Positions 7,396 through 15,981 are shown, counted from the first letter of the stretch. The stretch is 38,022 nt of DNA from Desulfobacterales bacterium (GCA_016931455.1 JAFGES010000008.1:1-38022); one strand, 5' to 3'. Numbers and translations: made by a program. Notes: generated by a model not told the origin, from the letters alone.

Positions 7396-8206
7396 TATTC
7401 AACCGGAAAATGATAGTGAAAGTCATAGTGTTGCCGGAGAAAACAGCAGCATTGTAAGAATTGAGGCGATTTGCAAGTCTTTTGGGGGCCTGCAGGCTTT
7501 ATGGAATATTTCGTTTGATGTCCGACCCTATACCGTCCAAGGATTGATAGGACCCAACGGCGCGGGTAAAACGACCCTTTTCAATCTCATTGCGGGTGCT
7601 TATTATCCCGACAAAGGACGTATTTTTTTCGACCAAATCCAAGTTCAGGGAAAAAGAGTTCATGACCGGGTAAAGCTCGGTATTGCACGAACATTTCAAA
7701 ACGTAGAGCTCTTTGAAAGCATGACGGTCATTGAAAATGTTCTTGTCGGCCAGTACGTGAGAACCCGATCCGGATTCTGGAGTACTATTTTCCGAATGCC
7801 GTGGACCATCAAGGAAGAGCAGGGTGCCCGTGAAGAGGCGAAAAAGCTACTTAATTTTGTCGGCCTGGAACAATACGCGGAAGTCCGCAGTAGCGATCTA
7901 CCGTTTGGATGGCAACGTCTTCTGGAAATTGCTCGTGCGCTGGCATCAAAACCCAAAATTCTTTTATTGGATGAACCTGCCGCAGGGCTAAATGCAGTTG
8001 AAACCAAACAGTTGGGTGAGTTGATAAAAAAAATTCGCGATCAAGGGGTAACGATTTTGATCGTTGAGCACGATATGAGCCTTGCAATGGATGTTTCGGA
8101 TCGGATTGCGGTTCTGAACCAGGGGCGCTTGATCGCAGAAGGAACTCCAAGAGAAATTCAATCTCATGATGCAGTCATGGCCGCTTATTTGGGTGGGGGT
8201 AAATAA
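7364..8206 (+). CDS. livG: Liv-type ABC transporter ATPase LivG
   Basis: This 280-residue ATP-binding subunit has Walker A GPNGAGKTT (about 62-70), a Q-loop in RTFQNVELF, signature LPFGWQRLLEIARAL, Walker B ILLLDEPAAGLN and H-loop VEHDM. The signature differs from LSGGQ, but LPxGxQ forms are common in LivG. The only usable start in frame is ATG 7364, inside livM, which gives an N-terminal extension of about 30 residues before the usual family start (VRIEAICKSFGG). The 32-nt overlap suggests translational coupling. It powers uptake with LivF. Confidence 0.9.
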   Translation: MNVLIKNISNSIQPENDSESHSVAGENSSIVRIEAICKSFGGLQALWNISFDVRPYTVQGLIGPNGAGKTTLFNLIAGAYYPDKGRIFFDQIQVQGKRVHDRVKLGIARTFQNVELFESMTVIENVLVGQYVRTRSGFWSTIFRMPWTIKEEQGAREEAKKLLNFVGLEQYAEVRSSDLPFGWQRLLEIARALASKPKILLLDEPAAGLNAVETKQLGELIKKIRDQGVTILIVEHDMSLAMDVSDRIAVLNQGRLIAEGTPREIQSHDAVMAAYLGGGK

Positions 8207-8220
8207 ATTAGGAGTTTGAT

Positions 8221-8964
8221 ATGCTGCGCATCAGAAACTTGAAGTGCTATTACGGCCGTATTATCGCTGTAAAGGGTGTGAGCATCTCTGTCAGGAAAGG
8301 GGAGTTGATCAGTCTGATCGGCGCAAACGGTTCGGGTAAGAGTACGCTTTTAAATGCCATTTGTGGACTCCTGCCGACCTGGGAAGGGGAAATCATATTT
8401 GAAGAAATATCGCTAAGAGGATTATCCCCACCGGCAATTGTAAAAAGAGGCATCAGTTTGGTGCCGGAAGGTCGTTTGATTTTTCCACCCTTGAGCGTTA
8501 TGGACAACTTGAAAATCGGCGCTTATACTATGTATCGCCGTAAACTTCACAAGAATGTTCTGGAAGATCTGGAAATGGTCATGACACTTTTTCCGGTCCT
8601 AAAGGATCGAGCCGATCAACCGGCCGGTACTTTATCCGGTGGTGAGCAGCAGATGGTCGCCATCGGTCGGGCTTTGATGGCAAGGCCCCGACTTCTTATT
8701 CTTGATGAACCTTCAATGGGGCTGGCACCGCTTCTTGTTGAAAAAATACTCAAAACGCTTGCCGTATTACGCGATGAGGGACTGACGATTCTGCTTGTAG
8801 AACAAAATGCACAAGCGGCACTCAAGATTGCCGATCGCGGATATGTTCTTGAAACCGGTAAGATCGTGTTACAGGGGACAGCATCGGAGTTATTAACCGA
8901 TGATGAGGTCAAAAGAGCTTATCTCGGCAAAGACTATGGTGATTTTTATGAAGGAAGGATTTGA
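8221..8964 (+). CDS. livF: Liv-type ABC transporter ATPase LivF
   Basis: This 247-residue ATPase has Walker A GANGSGKST (about 35-43), the LivF-typical VPEGRLIFPPLSVMDNL, signature LSGGEQQMVAIGRAL, Walker B LILDEPSMGLAPLLVE and VEQNA at the H-loop. AGGAG lies 7 nt before ATG 8221. It is the second ATPase of the LivGF pair. The next gene starts one base after its stop codon, so the operon continues into the second paaK-like gene. Confidence 0.92.
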   Translation: MLRIRNLKCYYGRIIAVKGVSISVRKGELISLIGANGSGKSTLLNAICGLLPTWEGEIIFEEISLRGLSPPAIVKRGISLVPEGRLIFPPLSVMDNLKIGAYTMYRRKLHKNVLEDLEMVMTLFPVLKDRADQPAGTLSGGEQQMVAIGRALMARPRLLILDEPSMGLAPLLVEKILKTLAVLRDEGLTILLVEQNAQAALKIADRGYVLETGKIVLQGTASELLTDDEVKRAYLGKDYGDFYEGRI

Positions 8965-8965
8965 A

Positions 8966-10207
8966 ATGAACCATTTAAGTCCTGCAGAAAGAAGCCAGTT
9001 GCAATTGGAAAATTTACAAAGCACGCTGAATCGTGCTTATAGAAACGTACCTTTTCATCAAAATCGTTTCCAAAAGCTCGGTATGGATTCATCCCAGGTT
9101 GAAAGTTTGAGCGATCTGGCAAATTTACCCTTTATGGAACGAAAACATCTTGGGGAACATTATCCTTATGGCCTTTTTGCCGTACCATTGCGGGATATCG
9201 TCAGGATTCATACCTCGCCTGGAACTTTTCTCAATCCAACCGTCAGCGGATATACCCAGCATGATCTTTTACTCTGGCGAGAGATTGTCGCCAAAGCACT
9301 TATCTCTTCAGGGGTCACCGCTAACGATATCATCCATATTCGGCTCGATCCGGGTCTTGCCAATTGGGGCCGTGACTACAAAGATGGTGCTGAGACCATC
9401 GAAGCCAGTGTCATTCCAAATACGTTTCTATCTCTTGAAAAACAGTTGATGGTATTGAAAGATTATAAGACCTCGGTTTTGATCACAACCCCCTCCTCCG
9501 CATTCCGGCTTGCTGAGCATTTGTTTGAGAGAGAGTTGAATCCAACCCGTTTGAATTTAAAAACACTTATTCTCCTGGGAGAACCGGTGGATGTGAAAAT
9601 AAGAGATCATTTGGAAAAAAAATTACATGTCGTAGCGTGGCTCCACTACGGATTGAGCGAGATACCGGGACCAGCCATTGCGTATGAATGTAAAAACCAT
9701 GATGGCCTCCATGTCAATGCCGATCATTTTTTGCCCGAAATTATTCATCCTGACACGGGAAAAATTTTACCGCCGGGTGAAACCGGTGAACTTGTTTTGA
9801 CAACACTGACCACTCGAGCGTTTCCGCTGATCCGGTTTAGAACCGGAGATCGTGCTTGCTTTATCCAAACCCCCTGTTCCTGCGGTTGTGATTTAATTCG
9901 AATCAAATGGTTTCCGGAACGTACCGACGACATCATGAATATTCAGGGAGTAAAAGTTCACCAGAGGCAGATTCTATTTCATATCGAGCAAGCACTGGGG
10001 TTTGTTCCAAAATATCATCGTTTTTTTGAGAACCGTGAAGGACAAAGAAATTGCCTGGAAGTTTGGATTGCAATTGATGACGATCTTTTTTCCGATGAAA
10101 TCAAAATGCTCGAAAAACTGATACGAAAAACAGAAGATAATCTCAGAGAAAATATTGGTATTCCTCTAAGCATACGGCTTAAAGAAAGACGCTCTTTGGG
10201 TGAATAA
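8966..10207 (+). CDS. degenerate PaaK paralogue (probable pseudo-enzyme)
   Basis: This 413-residue protein is colinear with the first PaaK: the same N-terminus pattern, YGLSEIPGPAIAYEC, GETGELVLTTLTTRAFPLIRFRTGD and FPERTDDIMNIQGV. Its active-site motifs are changed. The phosphate loop SSGTTGQ is SPGTFLN (84-90), YGYGLFTGG is replaced, [11 protein letters not shown] is QGVKVHQRQIL, and the protein stops before the catalytic lysine segment. Reading past TAA 10205-10207 in frame gives QAEKAVKG, which resembles the lost SEGKAVRV. The frame is otherwise intact with no shifts, and GGAAGG precedes ATG 8966, so it is probably still translated. ATG 8900 lies inside livF and is a less likely start. 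A regulatory or binding role is possible. It is unlikely to be an active ligase. Confidence 0.8.
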   Translation: MNHLSPAERSQLQLENLQSTLNRAYRNVPFHQNRFQKLGMDSSQVESLSDLANLPFMERKHLGEHYPYGLFAVPLRDIVRIHTSPGTFLNPTVSGYTQHDLLLWREIVAKALISSGVTANDIIHIRLDPGLANWGRDYKDGAETIEASVIPNTFLSLEKQLMVLKDYKTSVLITTPSSAFRLAEHLFERELNPTRLNLKTLILLGEPVDVKIRDHLEKKLHVVAWLHYGLSEIPGPAIAYECKNHDGLHVNADHFLPEIIHPDTGKILPPGETGELVLTTLTTRAFPLIRFRTGDRACFIQTPCSCGCDLIRIKWFPERTDDIMNIQGVKVHQRQILFHIEQALGFVPKYHRFFENREGQRNCLEVWIAIDDDLFSDEIKMLEKLIRKTEDNLRENIGIPLSIRLKERRSLGE

Positions 10208-10268
10208 CAAGCTGAAAAGGCCGTAAAGGGTACGTTTTTCGAAACTTAAACAAGAATTGCGATTATAC

Positions 10269-10297
10269 TTGACATAAGGCTTTGAATTTTTTAAAAA
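10269..10297 (+). promoter_or_regulatory. probable promoter of the TPP-riboswitch transcript
   Basis: TTGACA at 10269-10274 is followed after 17 nt by TAAAAA at 10292-10297, which matches the -10 consensus in 4 of 6 positions. Transcription would begin about 10 nt before the riboswitch, as expected for a dedicated thiamine-regulated promoter. Confidence 0.55.
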
Positions 10298-10315
10298 GAA
10301 TTTTAAATAAAATTC

Positions 10316-10392
10316 ATAACGGGGTGGCCTTTTGGGCCTGAGAAAGACCCTTAGAACCTGATCTGGGTAATTCCAGCGTAGGGAAATGACGA
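10316..10392 (+). promoter_or_regulatory. TPP (THI-box) riboswitch
   Basis: The sequence carries the conserved thiamine pyrophosphate aptamer elements in order: CGGGGTGGCC, GGGCCTGAGA, ACCCTTAGAACCTGATCTGGGTAATTCCAGCGTAGGGAA. It binds TPP in the nascent mRNA and is followed by a terminator-like hairpin at 10425-10460. It should repress the downstream ThiW transporter genes when TPP is plentiful. Confidence 0.95.
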
Positions 10393-10424
10393 TAAAAAAA
10401 CATTTGAGTTTTTTATTGCATGTT

Positions 10425-10463
10425 AATAAAAGCCGTTTCCGTCAGGAAAGGGCTTTTATTGTT
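10425..10463 (+). terminator. expression-platform terminator of the TPP riboswitch
   Basis: AATAAAAGCC (10425-10434) pairs with GGCTTTTATT (10451-10460). An inner TTTCC/GGAAA helix is separated by one G-G mismatch and closed by a GTCA loop. The right arm supplies the T-rich end; the T-run after it is short. It lies about 30 nt before the thiW start codon and is probably the switchable terminator. Confidence 0.7.
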
Positions 10464-10493
10464 TGGAAGCATATAATATAAAAAGGAAAAAAC

Positions 10494-10979
10494 ATGATGA
10501 AATCGAAAAATGTCGCCCGTGCAGTGATACTCGTAGCCGTTGCAGTCGCTTTATCACCTTTTTTCATACCGGTCGGTTTTTCAAAATGTTTTCCGGCTCA
10601 GCATATGGTCAATGTTTTGGCGGCGGTGATGCTGGGGCCGTCTTATGCGGTGGGTATTGCCTTTATCGCAGCCATTCTCAGAAATATGCTGGGGTTGGGA
10701 ACACTTTTAGCATTTCCAGGCGGGATGATTGGTGCCTTGCTGGCTGGTTTGAGTTATCGAATGTTTAAAAATATATACTTGGCCGGTTTAGGAGAAGTCA
10801 TCGGTACCGGATTTTTGGGTGCAATGGTGAGCGTATGGATTGTCGGACCGTTGCTGATGGATAAACCGTTAGCCATGACAACCTTAATCGTGGCCTTCAG
10901 CATGAGTACGATCGGCGGTTCGGTGATCGGTATCATTGCGCTAAAACTTTTACAAAAGACAAGGATCTGGCAACCGTGA
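10494..10979 (+). CDS. thiW: ECF transporter substrate-binding component ThiW
   Basis: This 161-residue integral membrane protein has about five or six hydrophobic segments. Features of the ThiW family are visible: the N-terminal ARAVILVAVAVALSPFFIPVG, the loop KCFPAQHMVNVLAAVMLGP and RNMLGLGTLLAFPGGMIGALLAGL. ThiW proteins are the S-components of energy-coupling-factor importers predicted to bring in the thiazole precursor of thiamine. AAGG precedes two adjacent ATGs (10494 and 10497), and either could be the start. The upstream TPP riboswitch and the following ATPase and EcfT genes complete a self-contained ECF system. Confidence 0.9.
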   Translation: MMKSKNVARAVILVAVAVALSPFFIPVGFSKCFPAQHMVNVLAAVMLGPSYAVGIAFIAAILRNMLGLGTLLAFPGGMIGALLAGLSYRMFKNIYLAGLGEVIGTGFLGAMVSVWIVGPLLMDKPLAMTTLIVAFSMSTIGGSVIGIIALKLLQKTRIWQP

Positions 10980-12433
10980 TTCAATTCAATGCCATCTGCT
11001 ATCGTTACCCGACGACACAATGGGTGTTAAAAGGGATCGATCTTTCGATCGATAAGGGCGAATATATAGTTGTTTGTGGGACCAATGGGTCCGGCAAATC
11101 AACATTCGGTTATCTTTTCAACGGGCTGATTCCCCATTTTTTCGGCGGTACGCTGAAAGGTTCCGTCCGGGTAAATAATGCCGATATAAAAGATAAACGT
11201 GCATCCGATTTTTTATCAACAGTCGGACTTGTCCTACAAAATCCGGACGCCCAACTTTTCAACAATACGGTTGAAAATGAAATCGCTTATGGTTTAGAGA
11301 GCCTGGGAAAACCCTCCGAGGAGATCGATAAACGAATTTACGAGATTGCCCGGACCCTGCAGATTGAAAATCTTCTTAACCGAACGCCGATGGAACTTTC
11401 CGGTGGTGAGAAGCGGATGGTGGCGATTGCCTCGGTTCTATGTTTAGATCCTTCGGTGCTGGTTCTGGATGAGCCGTACGCGAACCTGGATTGGGAAGGC
11501 ATCAGGCGGTTGCGTGAAGTCCTGAGACAAATTCATCAAAGCGGCAAGAATATAGTGGTCATTGAACAACTGATGGACTGTTTTCTGGAAGATACAACCC
11601 GCTGTATAATAGCCAAACAGGGAAAGATTGTTTTTGACGGCCCCTCCCAGGCGGCGCTTAATGTTTTGCTGAAAGAGCACCTTCTGCCGCAATATCCACC
11701 GCGCAGAAATCATAGATCACCGGGTAAAGATACAATCCTTGAAGTCCGCAATCTTTCCTGCCGAATAGGGAATCAGCCGATTTTTAAAAACGTTTCGTTT
11801 GAAGTTAAAACAGGTGAAATCGTTGCGATCATCGGTAAAAACGGTTCAGGTAAAACAACTCTGATTAAACACCTCAATGGGTTAATGCTACCTACCGGTG
11901 GAGAAATATTTTTCAAGGGTAAAACCATTCTAGGAAGATCTCCTGCTGAAATGGCTGCCGACATCGGGCTTTCATTTCAAAATGCCAATGATCAGTTTTT
12001 CAAAAGCAGTGTTAAAGATGAACTTTTGGTCGGGCCAAAACAGCTTGGAAAAAAACAGGACAAATGGTTTAAAGAGGTTTGTGATCTTTTTGAACTCCAT
12101 AGTTTACTGGATAAATCACCCTATTTGCTCAGCGAAGGTGAAAAAAAACGTGTCGCAATATCCTCTGTTATGGTTATGCAACCCAAATTAATCGTTCTGG
12201 ACGAACCAACGGTTGGGCAGGATGGACATTTCCGGGAAGCGCTGGCACGAGTCTTGACAATTCTTCAAGATCGGGGTTGCACGATTTTGATCGTCACTCA
12301 CGATCTGGATTTTGCCCATGCAACAGCAGACCGATGGCTTCTTTTAAGAGATGGAAACGTTGTCACCGATGGTTCGCCGCTGAGTTTCTATAATGATATA
12401 ATATATTCGAAATCAGATCCGTATTTAAATTAA
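10976..12433 (+). CDS. ECF transporter double ATPase (fused EcfA-EcfA')
   Basis: This single 485-residue chain carries two ABC ATPase domains. The first (about 1-235) has GTNGSGKST, LSGGEKRMVAIASVL and VLVLDEPYANLD. The second (about 255-480) has GKNGSGKTT, LSEGEKKRVAISSVM and LIVLDEPTVGQD. Q-loops (LVLQNPDAQLF and SFQNANDQFF) have the ECF/CbiO style. It hydrolyses ATP to drive uptake through ThiW and EcfT. It starts with GTG overlapping the thiW stop by 4 nt (GTGA), a sign of coupled translation. Fusion of the two ATPases is common in dedicated (group I) ECF systems. Confidence 0.92.
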   Translation: MIQFNAICYRYPTTQWVLKGIDLSIDKGEYIVVCGTNGSGKSTFGYLFNGLIPHFFGGTLKGSVRVNNADIKDKRASDFLSTVGLVLQNPDAQLFNNTVENEIAYGLESLGKPSEEIDKRIYEIARTLQIENLLNRTPMELSGGEKRMVAIASVLCLDPSVLVLDEPYANLDWEGIRRLREVLRQIHQSGKNIVVIEQLMDCFLEDTTRCIIAKQGKIVFDGPSQAALNVLLKEHLLPQYPPRRNHRSPGKDTILEVRNLSCRIGNQPIFKNVSFEVKTGEIVAIIGKNGSGKTTLIKHLNGLMLPTGGEIFFKGKTILGRSPAEMAADIGLSFQNANDQFFKSSVKDELLVGPKQLGKKQDKWFKEVCDLFELHSLLDKSPYLLSEGEKKRVAISSVMVMQPKLIVLDEPTVGQDGHFREALARVLTILQDRGCTILIVTHDLDFAHATADRWLLLRDGNVVTDGSPLSFYNDIIYSKSDPYLN

Positions 12434-12436
12434 AAG

Positions 12437-13117
12437 ATGGGAACTATGAAAAAACTTGATCCCAGAACAAAACTTTTACTGGGGTTGATTACGATTGCCG
12501 CGGTTTTTATTGCACAGACGCCCGTTACCCTCATTTTAGAGGGCGCGATCATTATAATACTGTTATTTCTGCTGGAGACAAGATCCAAATTGCTTCAGAT
12601 AATGCATCTGGTCTTTCCGCTGGTGGTTTTGATAGCTATTGTGTCTTTTTTATCGTTTGATCGGCCGGCAGCATTTTTAATTTCAATGCGGTTGTTCAAC
12701 CTTCTGAGTGTATCCTTTATTTTTTTTCATCTGATCAGCCCGGATGAGATCGGAATTGCTTTGCGAAAAATAGGGGTACCTTATGCCTTTGTATTTATTT
12801 TGACAACTTCCTTACGATACGTTCCGATGATGCGGCAAAAGATTCGTCATATCATGGATGCCCAACGATCCCGAGGAATTGATCTAAGACCCAAACTTAA
12901 AAACGCAGCAAACTTTTTTTCCCTGCTGATGCCGCTGCTCGTTCAATCGTTTCTGCTCTCGGATGAACTGGCGATGGCGATGGAATTGCGTGGTTTCAAC
13001 CGGCAGAATCGGTCATCCAGAAGACAGTATCGACTTCAGTGGATGGATTACCTATTGATGATCACCCTGTTAAGTTTATTCGGAGTCTTTATTTGTTGGG
13101 AGCGAGGCGTCTTTTAA
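12437..13117 (+). CDS. ECF transporter transmembrane component EcfT
   Basis: This 226-residue membrane protein begins MGTMKKLDPRTKLLLGL, the usual EcfT opening. It has a hydrophobic half and then two conserved cytoplasmic coupling motifs, seen here as AQRSRGIDLRP and AMELRGFNR (the Ala-Arg-Gly type that docks on the ATPases). It links the ATPases to ThiW. Either ATG 12437 or ATG 12446 could be the start. It lies 3 nt after the ATPase gene and converges on a minus-strand operon with only 38 nt between, with no obvious terminator. Confidence 0.9.
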   Translation: MGTMKKLDPRTKLLLGLITIAAVFIAQTPVTLILEGAIIIILLFLLETRSKLLQIMHLVFPLVVLIAIVSFLSFDRPAAFLISMRLFNLLSVSFIFFHLISPDEIGIALRKIGVPYAFVFILTTSLRYVPMMRQKIRHIMDAQRSRGIDLRPKLKNAANFFSLLMPLLVQSFLLSDELAMAMELRGFNRQNRSSRRQYRLQWMDYLLMITLLSLFGVFICWERGVF

Positions 13118-13155
13118 AAGTTCATTTGAAAAACGTTATCATTGATATGAATGTG

Positions 13156-13884
13156 TTAGTGAGTGAGGATTTTACTTAAAAATATACGCGTCCGTTCATT
13201 TTGTGTATTCCTGAAGAACTGTTCGGCAGTGCCGGTTTCAACGATTCGTCCTTCATCCATAAATACAATCTGATTAGCCACTTCTCGTGCAAAGCCCATT
13301 TCGTGCGTAACAATTACCATCGTCATGCCTTCTCGGGCAAGATTTCGTATCACATCAAGAACTTCGTTGATCATTTCAGGATCAAGTGCGGATGTCGGTT
13401 CATCAAAAAGCATAATTTTAGGGTGCATGGAAAGCCCTCGGGCAATGGCAACACGTTGTTGCTGCCCACCAGAAAGTTTAGACGGATACACATCGGCTTT
13501 ATCAGGAATACCGACTTTTTCCAATAATTCCATCCCCAGTTTGTTTGCTTCTTTACGGGACATTTTTCTAACCTTAATCGGCGCAATGGTAATATTTTCA
13601 AGAGCGGTCATATGCGGATAAAGATTGAATTGCTGAAAAACAAAACCGATTTCAGCACGCAGACGGGTAATATTGGTACGCAAATCATGAACAGGGATAT
13701 TATCAATTATGATTTCACCCGATTGAATCGGTTCCAATCTGTTTATACAGCGAATCAAAGTGCTTTTTCCTGATCCGCTGGGTCCGCAAATGACCGATAT
13801 TTCACCCGGTGCAACATAGTAATTGATATCCTTTAACACGTGGAGATTACCAAACCATTTATTAACGGATTTAAAACGGATCAT
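13156..13884 (-). CDS. GlnQ-type polar amino-acid ABC transporter ATPase (orphan)
   Basis: This 242-residue ATPase has Walker A GPSGSGKST (about 34-42), Q-loop FVFQQFNLYPHMTALENI, signature LSGGQQQRVAIARGL, Walker B IMLFDEPTSALDPEMI and H-loop VTHEMGFAREVA. That last run and the length are typical of glutamine/polar amino-acid importers (GlnQ/HisP/ArtP). No permease or binding protein is adjacent. It is the last gene of a minus-strand cluster, and its start overlaps the NfeD stop codon by one base (TAATG). It must work with permeases encoded elsewhere or serve another role. Confidence 0.88.
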   Translation of the reverse strand: MIRFKSVNKWFGNLHVLKDINYYVAPGEISVICGPSGSGKSTLIRCINRLEPIQSGEIIIDNIPVHDLRTNITRLRAEIGFVFQQFNLYPHMTALENITIAPIKVRKMSRKEANKLGMELLEKVGIPDKADVYPSKLSGGQQQRVAIARGLSMHPKIMLFDEPTSALDPEMINEVLDVIRNLAREGMTMVIVTHEMGFAREVANQIVFMDEGRIVETGTAEQFFRNTQNERTRIFLSKILTH

Positions 13885-14351
13885 TAAACCGGGTTTTCCG
13901 TATCTTTAATTTTAGGCTCGGATTGAACCAACAACTTAAGACCATCAATAGCAAGAACCCGCACAGGTTGACCTTTCTCAATCATCGAGTCATTGCCGGA
14001 AACTTCAGCCTGCCAAAGTTCGCCGCGAATTCGAATGTATCCCGAGGGAGCCAGGCGATCCGCTGCAAATCCCTGCAGGCCGATCATTGAGTGTTTTGCT
14101 TGCTGATCATCGCAATCATAAGCCCGCCATACAAAGGGAAAGAAAATAATATCTTTAAAGATCCAGAAAGCGATAAGGCCATAGAAAGACCAGTCAGGGA
14201 TATTTATCCAGCGTCGAATCAATATCAGAACCAGGATGAAAACCGCCGATTCAGGCAACTGCAGCAGCGTATATCGAATAAGTATCCGGGGGGAGAGGCA
14301 GTTTTTGGTGGTTTTGAATTCGCCCATCTTAAATTTAAGAAAGTGTTTCAT
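13884..14351 (-). CDS. NfeD-like membrane protein
   Basis: This 155-residue protein has two hydrophobic segments (about 26-46 and 55-75), then a soluble domain containing GLQGFAADRLAPSGYIRIRGELWQAEV and GQPVRVLAIDGLKLLVQ. That is the pattern of the NfeD C-terminal OB-fold, which usually partners with SPFH/stomatin proteins in membrane quality control. No stomatin gene is nearby. The protein is short, lacking the protease domain of long NfeD. The start is uncertain because there is no strong ribosome binding site. It sits 35 nt after the phosphate transporter gene in the same direction. Confidence 0.75.
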   Translation of the reverse strand: MKHFLKFKMGEFKTTKNCLSPRILIRYTLLQLPESAVFILVLILIRRWINIPDWSFYGLIAFWIFKDIIFFPFVWRAYDCDDQQAKHSMIGLQGFAADRLAPSGYIRIRGELWQAEVSGNDSMIEKGQPVRVLAIDGLKLLVQSEPKIKDTENPV

Positions 14352-14386
14352 TTGAGGAAATTAGTGAAGTTTGGGGTCGACTTTTT

Positions 14387-15331
14387 TCAGTAATATGGAA
14401 CATATTCTAAGTGGACTGCAAATTCAAGCGCGATTGCAATAAACGTCGCAACAATCGGGGTTAAAAACCAGGCGATAAGAATATTCTTGAGCGTTTTCCT
14501 GCTCACGGTTTTGATCCCTTTGACGAGCCCGATTCCAAAAATAGCTCCTACCAATGCCTGAGAACTGGAAACAGGCACACCAATGAAAGTATACACATGA
14601 ATGGTTATTGCCTCGGCTATAACAACGATCAATGCTGAAAACGGATCCAATTGAACTAACTTACTTCCGACCGTTGTAATCACCGGTTTGCTGTAAGTCA
14701 GTATGCCCAAGCCGATACTTGCTCCACCGAGAAGAGCAGCGGCAAATACACTGAGTTGACCTGCCGCCACAAATACGGCGGTAACATTGGCCACATTGTT
14801 TGCACCCAGCGTGTAAGCCGCATATGATCCCGCGATAATTAAAGCCGTTCGAATCAAAACATCGGCTTGAAACAAGTCGATTTTAAGATGGTTATAAACG
14901 GCCCGAAACAGCATATAAATAAAGATTGCCAGTACTGCGCCGCCTATGGGAGTCCCGAGCCAGCAAACTACTACCTTTCCCAGCCCTCCCAGGTTGAGTT
15001 GGCGGTTCATCAGTCCTATACCTAAAATCGCACCTACAACTGCTTGGGAAGTTGCAACCGGAAAACCAAGTACTGTCATGATAGTGACCGTGGCCGCGGC
15101 AGCGATAGAAGAAATCACCGCCTGTTGCAGCGTCAACGACGTCAGCCCTTTCAGCGTTTCAATACCGGCTCTTCCCTCCAAAAGGGCGCCGATCAGGACA
15201 CAAACGGCAGCCAAACCGGCAGCTGTGCGAAATTTCAACATGCGGGACGAAACGGCCGATCCGATCACATTGGAAGCATCATTGGCACCTAATGACCAGC
15301 CTAAAAAAATACCGCTTAAAAGTGAAAACAT
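14387..15331 (-). CDS. pit: PiT-family inorganic phosphate transporter
   Basis: This 314-residue polytopic membrane protein carries the duplicated PiT signature. GANDASNVIGSAVSSRML lies at about 16-33, and its internal repeat GANNVANVTAVFVAAG lies in the second half. Each is followed by a Gly/Ala-rich segment (FPVATSQAVVGAILGIG and VPVSSSQALVGAIFGIG). It takes up phosphate by cation symport. Its ATG overlaps the upstream DUF47 stop codon (ATGA), so the pair is translationally coupled as in many bacteria. Confidence 0.92.
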   Translation of the reverse strand: MFSLLSGIFLGWSLGANDASNVIGSAVSSRMLKFRTAAGLAAVCVLIGALLEGRAGIETLKGLTSLTLQQAVISSIAAAATVTIMTVLGFPVATSQAVVGAILGIGLMNRQLNLGGLGKVVVCWLGTPIGGAVLAIFIYMLFRAVYNHLKIDLFQADVLIRTALIIAGSYAAYTLGANNVANVTAVFVAAGQLSVFAAALLGGASIGLGILTYSKPVITTVGSKLVQLDPFSALIVVIAEAITIHVYTFIGVPVSSSQALVGAIFGIGLVKGIKTVSRKTLKNILIAWFLTPIVATFIAIALEFAVHLEYVPYY

Positions 15332-15981
15332 CAGACTTGTCTCTTCATTCGAATGATATTGACCTGCTTGGACACCCGATCCGCCTGGTCGGAAATATCA
15401 CCCATATAAATTATGATTTCTTTAAGTTGCAGTTTGTGAAAAGGATCAAGATCCGAAGTAAAAATATGGGTGATAAGATGGCGCTCGATATGGTCGCAAA
15501 GACTTTCATTGCCGTCAATAGCGGCAATGAGACCGCTGAGACCGTTATCTTTCTTAAACAGCACCTTTATTTCTTTAATCATGAGGTCGCAGCTTTCCAA
15601 CGAGATCTTGATCAGTTCTTTGATATCGGGGACAATGAAATCCGGAATCACCAATTTTTGCAGCTGAATCATGTGTAGGATCAACTCGAAGCGGCGAGGT
15701 ATTTCATCTATCGCTTCTAAAAGTTCCATAATATCGCCGCGTGATTCCGGTAAAAGTGCCTTACTATACATCAAAGATTTGATTTCCTCGCGAATATCAT
15801 CTGCTTTGGATTCGAATTTGTGGGTTTGATCGATTAAAAAATCAAAATCACTCTCGGAGGCCTTTGCTATTAATTTATCCAAAGCTTCAGCAAAATTTTT
15901 CTGAGTCAGGCTGAGGTTATCTAAATACTCGTAAATTAAAGCTTCGATTTGCCGCTGTTTTCTGAAAAGAAATTTTAGCAT
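15331..15981 (-). CDS. DUF47/PhoU-like PiT accessory protein
   Basis: This 216-residue, almost wholly helical, acidic protein matches the DUF47 (PhoU-related) family in length and pattern: FEALDKLIAKA-like early helix, HKFESKADDIREEI (metal-binding type Glu/Asp/His row), IMELLEAIDEIPRRFE and ISDQADRVSKQ near the end. Family members associate with and modulate PiT transporters. GGAGG lies 5 nt before ATG 15981, and the gene overlaps the transporter gene by one base. Confidence 0.88.
   Translation of the reverse strand: MLKFLFRKQRQIEALIYEYLDNLSLTQKNFAEALDKLIAKASESDFDFLIDQTHKFESKADDIREEIKSLMYSKALLPESRGDIMELLEAIDEIPRRFELILHMIQLQKLVIPDFIVPDIKELIKISLESCDLMIKEIKVLFKKDNGLSGLIAAIDGNESLCDHIERHLITHIFTSDLDPFHKLQLKEIIIYMGDISDQADRVSKQVNIIRMKRQV

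Noticed and set aside
7364-8206. LivG signature LPFGWQ as a broken ABC signature
   Set aside because: LPxGxQ variants are usual in LivG proteins and all other ATPase motifs are intact.
8900-8965. Upstream start for the second PaaK inside livF
   Set aside because: ATG 8966 has GGAAGG at proper spacing and matches the normal family N-terminus.
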